Assembly: GCA_030635045.1 (NCBI GenBank)
Contig: DAOVZP010000032.1
Coordinates: 1-9,881 of the forward strand
DNA from: Bacteroidota bacterium
GTDB lineage: Bacteria; Bacteroidota; Bacteroidia; Bacteroidales; B18-G4
Length of the DNA: 9,881 bases
Reading direction: 5' to 3'
Below, piece after piece: positions 7,048 through 9,881 of this stretch (positions within the stretch are counted from its first letter, which is position 1; each line of letters opens with the position of its first letter). A model generated the notes under the pieces. The model saw only the letters and a program-made list of their open reading frames with translations. It did no database searches and had not been told where the DNA came from. The position numbers were made by a program, and so were the translations under genes.

Positions 7048-7083
7048 ACGATTGTCCCGGAACCGGGCATTACAATCCATTGC

Positions 7084-8421
7084 ATGAAAGACCTCAGTGT
7101 TGGTAAAGAAAGCAGGCTGATCTTCCAGTTTGCCACCCCCATGTTGCTTGGCAATATGTTCCAGCAGTTGTATAATGTGGTGGACAGCATCATAGTGGGA
7201 AAATATATCGGCAAAGAGGCCCTGGCAGCCGTAGGTTCATCATTTCCTATCATCTTCACGCTCATCTCCTTTATCATCGGGATCGCCATCGGGTCGACGG
7301 TGATCATCTCGCAATTTTTCGGGGCCAAGGATTTTGAAAAAGTAAAAAGGGCCATAGACACACTATACATTTTTATCTTCTTCGCCTCCCTGTTCGTAAG
7401 CTTTCTGGGAATTTACTTCAGCTCAGACATTTTTAAATTGATCGGCCTGCCTGAAGATGTAATTCCGCAGGCCAACAGCTACCTCAAAATATATCTTTCC
7501 GGTCTGGTATTGTTTTTTGGCTTTAATGCTACAAGTGCCATTCTCAGGGGGCTGGGGGATTCGAAGACCCCGCTCTATTTCATGATCGTGGCCACAATCA
7601 TGAACATCGGCCTCGACTTCCTCTTCGTTGTTGGGTTTGGATGGGGTATCGAAGGCGCTGCTTTCGCCACCATTGCAGCGCAGGGAGGAGCTTTCATTAC
7701 CGCCATCATTTATCTGAACAGGACCCATGAGATCATTAACCTCTCATGGCGGAAGATGGTCTTCGACAGGGAGTTGTTCAGGGCAAATATACGCATCGGG
7801 CTCCCCATTGGCTTGCAACAATCATTCGTTGCCCTCAGCATGATGGTTATGTACTGGCTGGTGAACCCTTTTGGGACGAACTCCGTGGCAGCATATTCAG
7901 TGGTATTTCGCATAGATTCCTTTGCAGCCATGCCGGCCATGAACTTTGCTGCTGCATTGTCGACTTTCGTGGGACAGAACCTTGGTGCAAACAAGCCGGA
8001 ACGTGTGCGCAGAGGCCTCATATCCACCGCCGTGATGACTTCAATTTTTGCCTTTACCATATCTGCCATCGCCCTTACCCTGGCAGGGCCCCTGATGCGC
8101 CTGTTCACCAACGATGCGGAGGTGATAGCCATCGGAAAGGAGTATTTATATACCGTCAGCCCATTCTATGTGGTCTTTACAGTTATGTTCACCATTGGCG
8201 GCGTGATGCGTGGCGCCGGCGACACCATGATCCCCATGCTCATCACCTTTGTCGCATTATGGATCGTCAGGATCCCGCTCTGCTACTACCTCTCCATCGA
8301 TATGGGAATACTTGGGATATGGTGGGGCATTCCCATGGCCTGGTTTACCGGTGCGCTTTTGTCATACATCTATTATCTCACCGGCAGGTGGAAGACGAAG
8401 GCGTTGGTGAAACATGGATAG
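7084..8421 (+). CDS. MATE-family multidrug/toxin efflux transporter
   Basis: A 445-residue inner-membrane protein, the usual length for MATE transporters, which export cationic drugs and metabolites in exchange for Na+ or H+. About twelve hydrophobic segments are visible in two related halves. The first half opens with the typical LLGNMFQQLYNVVDSIIVGK (21-40) and EALAAVGSS. The second half carries GLPIGLQQSF and the matching FGTNSVAAYSVVFRID and TFVGQNLGANKPERV stretches. The frame is open far upstream (to 6784), but that part is antisense to the M23 gene and lacks transporter sequence; the first ATG giving a normal MATE N terminus (MKDLSVGKES) is 7084. No Shine-Dalgarno is evident. The motif style is closer to the DinF/MepA-like MATE group than to NorM, by recollection only. 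Substrate cannot be told from sequence. The next gene, a cation exchanger, is on the same strand but 184 bp away. Confidence 0.92.
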   Translation: MKDLSVGKESRLIFQFATPMLLGNMFQQLYNVVDSIIVGKYIGKEALAAVGSSFPIIFTLISFIIGIAIGSTVIISQFFGAKDFEKVKRAIDTLYIFIFFASLFVSFLGIYFSSDIFKLIGLPEDVIPQANSYLKIYLSGLVLFFGFNATSAILRGLGDSKTPLYFMIVATIMNIGLDFLFVVGFGWGIEGAAFATIAAQGGAFITAIIYLNRTHEIINLSWRKMVFDRELFRANIRIGLPIGLQQSFVALSMMVMYWLVNPFGTNSVAAYSVVFRIDSFAAMPAMNFAAALSTFVGQNLGANKPERVRRGLISTAVMTSIFAFTISAIALTLAGPLMRLFTNDAEVIAIGKEYLYTVSPFYVVFTVMFTIGGVMRGAGDTMIPMLITFVALWIVRIPLCYYLSIDMGILGIWWGIPMAWFTGALLSYIYYLTGRWKTKALVKHG

Positions 8422-8422
8422 T

Positions 8423-8548
8423 GAATGATTAATGATTATATCCTAATGATTATTGGAAATTGTTAATGCAGAAATTCAAATCGCACAACACTCATAACTC
8501 ATAATTACCAATCTCTACTTATTATTAATCATTAGGATCTCATCATTC
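8423..8548. repeat. Imperfect long inverted repeat between the two transporter genes
   Basis: The arms pair in three blocks: GAATGAT (8423-8429) with ATCATTC (8542-8548); ATCCTAATGATTA (8440-8452) with its exact complement TAATCATTAGGAT (8526-8538); and ATTGGAAATT (8452-8461) with AATTACCAAT (8503-8512), one mismatch. TAATGATTA recurs in the left arm, and CTCATAA is doubled at 8491-8504. It begins right after the MATE stop codon and fills most of the 184-bp gap. It could be a MITE-like remnant or a structured 3' end for the MATE mRNA. No target-site duplication is obvious. Confidence 0.55.
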
Positions 8549-8605
8549 AAAAAGGTATAATATGTCACATTTTTGTAAGTTTACTTCCTGATATAAAACC
8601 AGCTT

Positions 8606-9574
8606 ATGGCCATATTCATAGACCTTCTCATGCTCATCGGCGGGATCGCTGTTGCCGTGATCGGGGCCAACATCCTTGTTGACGGAGCATCTACCATTGC
8701 ATATAAACTCAAGGTGTCATCGCTTATCATAGGCATGACCGTGGTGGCTTTCGGCACCTCCATGCCCGAGTTCGCGGTAAATATATTTGCTTCCGCTCAT
8801 AAGAATACCGGCCTGGCCATCAGCAACATCCTGGGGAGCAATATATTCAACATCCTTATCATCCTGGGCATTGCTGCCATGATCAAAAGACTGCCGGTTC
8901 ACAAGAACACCATCTCCCGCGACATTCCCATGAACCTCCTGGCGGCCATACTGGTTGGCGTAGCCGCTAACAAAGTGCTTATCGATGGTTTAGGCGAATC
9001 TGCCTTATATGCTACCGATGGGATCATATTCCTCTCGCTCTTTGCCATCTTTTTGTATTACACCTTTTATCATCTGAAACCCGATGACAGTGAGGGAGAG
9101 GCACACATCAAAAAGATGGCTTCCATGAAAGCCATCATCTTCATCCTGCTTGGCCTCGGCGCTCTTATCGTTGGCGGTGAGCTGATCGTAAATGGCGCCA
9201 CCGACCTGGCAAAATCGGCCGGTATGGCCGACCATGTGGTTGGCCTGCTCATCGTGGGGCCGGGAACCTCCATCCCCGAGCTTATCACCTCCCTCGTTGC
9301 CATACGAAAGGGGAAGATCGACCTGGCAGTGGGTAATGTTGTGGGATCAAACATATTTAACATTTTCTTCATCCTCGGGTTGAGTTCCATCATCTACCCT
9401 CTCCCCTTGCACGCCGAACTTAACATCGCCGTGCTGGTAACCGTAGGTGCCAGCCTGTTGCTCTTCATCTTCACATTTATGACCAGGAACAGCAAGCTGA
9501 CTAAGTCGAAAGGAGGGCTGTTCATTATGCTTTTTCTTGTGTATGTTGCGTGGATGCTTTGGGGAGGGGGGTGA
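8606..9574 (+). CDS. CaCA-family Na+/Ca2+ exchanger (YrbG-like)
   Basis: A 322-residue inner-membrane cation antiporter, the normal length for bacterial CaCA proteins, which expel Ca2+ in exchange for Na+ or H+. Two inverted halves of about five membrane segments each carry the alpha repeats. Alpha-1 is GMTVVAFGTSMPE (43-55) with SNILGSNIFN (73-82). Alpha-2 is GLLIVGPGTSIPE (213-225) with GNVVGSNIFN (243-252). The ion-binding glutamates Glu55 and Glu225 are both present. A hydrophilic cytosolic loop (about 155-173, KPDDSEGEAHIKK) joins the halves. The alpha-2 stretch reads VGPGTS where VAxGTS is usual, a small oddity. Start at 8606 gives a membrane segment at once; an ATG at 8630 would cut into it. 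No strong Shine-Dalgarno. A near -7 box (CATTTTTG, 8568-8575) suggests its own promoter. Exchange of Ca2+ is inferred from family, not shown. Confidence 0.92.
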   Translation: MAIFIDLLMLIGGIAVAVIGANILVDGASTIAYKLKVSSLIIGMTVVAFGTSMPEFAVNIFASAHKNTGLAISNILGSNIFNILIILGIAAMIKRLPVHKNTISRDIPMNLLAAILVGVAANKVLIDGLGESALYATDGIIFLSLFAIFLYYTFYHLKPDDSEGEAHIKKMASMKAIIFILLGLGALIVGGELIVNGATDLAKSAGMADHVVGLLIVGPGTSIPELITSLVAIRKGKIDLAVGNVVGSNIFNIFFILGLSSIIYPLPLHAELNIAVLVTVGASLLLFIFTFMTRNSKLTKSKGGLFIMLFLVYVAWMLWGGG

Positions 9575-9596
9575 AGAGCGAATAACAAGTACCGAA

Positions 9597-9638
9597 GAAC
9601 GAACACCGAGGAACGAACACCGAGGAACGAACACAGAA
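9597..9638. repeat. 14-bp minisatellite, three units
   Basis: The unit GAACGAACACCGAG occurs at 9597-9610 and 9611-9624, then as GAACGAACACAGAA at 9625-9638. A weaker relative may precede it (AACAAGTACCGAA, 9584-9596). It begins 22 bp after the exchanger stop codon. The purine-rich strand is the coding strand of the gene upstream. Confidence 0.85.
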
Positions 9639-9747
9639 GAGGGGAGTGAAACATTAAACTTATCCGGAATCTGCATTCACAATCCAGTTTCCTGTCAGAA
9701 AAGAGGGACAATTCCACAATTTTAGTATTAATAGTTAAGAGAAATGA

Positions 9748-9764
9748 TATCACAAGCTGTGATA
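9748..9764. other. Small perfect hairpin
   Basis: TATCACA-AGC-TGTGATA gives a 7-bp stem with a 3-nt loop. The stem is AT-rich and no run of T follows at once on either strand, so a terminator is doubtful. It could be an operator-type inverted repeat or chance. Confidence 0.3.
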
Positions 9765-9830
9765 AATGTTATAATCAAAGCTGATAATATGTCCAAACCA
9801 CCAATTATTAATGAAGAAAGTATACTAGTG

Positions 9831-9881
9831 TTAAGTCAAGTATATTTTAGCCACACCAAGTCTTGCTCTTTTTGCTTCTGA
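9831..9881 (-). CDS. Possible 3' end of a gene cut by the window edge
   Basis: Read on the minus strand from the right edge, 16 codons are open and end at TAA (9831-9833), giving SEAKRARLGVAKIYLT. The mix of charged and small residues looks protein-like, and the reading is open to the window edge. Sixteen codons are too few to identify a family or to exclude chance. If real, it converges with the exchanger gene. Confidence 0.25.
   Translation of the reverse strand, partial: SEAKRARLGVAKIYLT

Larger units (their letters stand above)
9575..9881. other. Region after the exchanger gene without a confident gene
   Basis: This 307-bp stretch starts with purine-rich sequence and a 14-bp tandem repeat (9597-9638), then becomes AT-rich. 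It contains a perfect hairpin at 9748-9764 and, at the right edge, a minus-strand frame that may be a gene end. A plus-strand frame of 45 codons (ATG 9744, TGA 9879-9881) also exists but has no ribosome binding site or recognisable sequence. Confidence 0.5.

Noticed and set aside
6784..7083. N-terminal extension of the MATE frame by 100 codons
   Set aside because: It is antisense to the M23 start, is not membrane-like at first, and the normal MATE N terminus begins at 7084 after a -7 box at 7040-7047.
7746..8432. A 228-codon plus-strand frame overlapping the MATE gene
   Set aside because: It is rich in H, R, C and W and out of frame with clear transporter sequence, so it is a shadow.

Overview
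The window looks like chromosomal DNA from a member of the Bacteroidota, most plausibly an anaerobic or environmental Bacteroidales/Marinilabiliales-type organism. The grounds are a secreted protein with the C-terminal type B sorting domain of the type IX secretion system (T9SS), a CarboxypepD_reg plus TonB-plug module of the kind found in Bacteroidota receptors, promoters of the Bacteroidota form (TTG - about 20 bp - TAnnTTTG), and mostly weak or absent Shine-Dalgarno sequences. The genus is not decidable from the sequence.

Layout. (1) 1-2580: an AT-rich gene on the minus strand (131-2179) for an exported DUF4140/DUF4139 (MuiA-like) protein. A receptor-type CarboxypepD_reg and plug-like segment is inserted into its DUF4139 region. 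The gene lies between two diverged direct copies of a non-coding repeat (17-93 and 2389-2481). The right copy runs into two 7-bp-stem palindromes of REP type. (2) 2620-2666: a short pyrimidine-rich tandem repeat. (3) 2748-3506 (+): a divergent crotonase-fold protein in which both classical catalytic glutamates appear to be replaced. (4) 3596-5212 (+): a T9SS type B cargo protein with its own well-formed promoter. (5) 5221-6963 (-): an exported M23 (LytM-type) zinc peptidase with all active-site residues, convergent with the previous gene and only 8 bp from it. (6) 7084-8421 (+): a MATE-family efflux transporter, divergent from the M23 gene. (7) 8606-9574 (+): a CaCA-family Na+/Ca2+ exchanger (YrbG-like). 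Between the two transporters lies an imperfect inverted repeat of about 126 bp. (8) 9575-9881: no confident gene; a 14-bp minisatellite, a small perfect hairpin and perhaps the last codons of a minus-strand gene cut by the window edge.

The genes do not form one pathway. Three products act at or outside the envelope (DUF4139 protein, T9SS cargo, M23 peptidase), two are inner-membrane transporters, and one is probably a cytosolic acyl-CoA-type protein. Gene directions change often, and each gene appears to be its own transcription unit. I see no phage, IS transposase, CRISPR, rRNA or tRNA. I did not find a clearly new multi-gene system. The most unusual items are the DUF4139/receptor-plug chimera on its AT-rich, repeat-bounded island, and the crotonase without catalytic glutamates.
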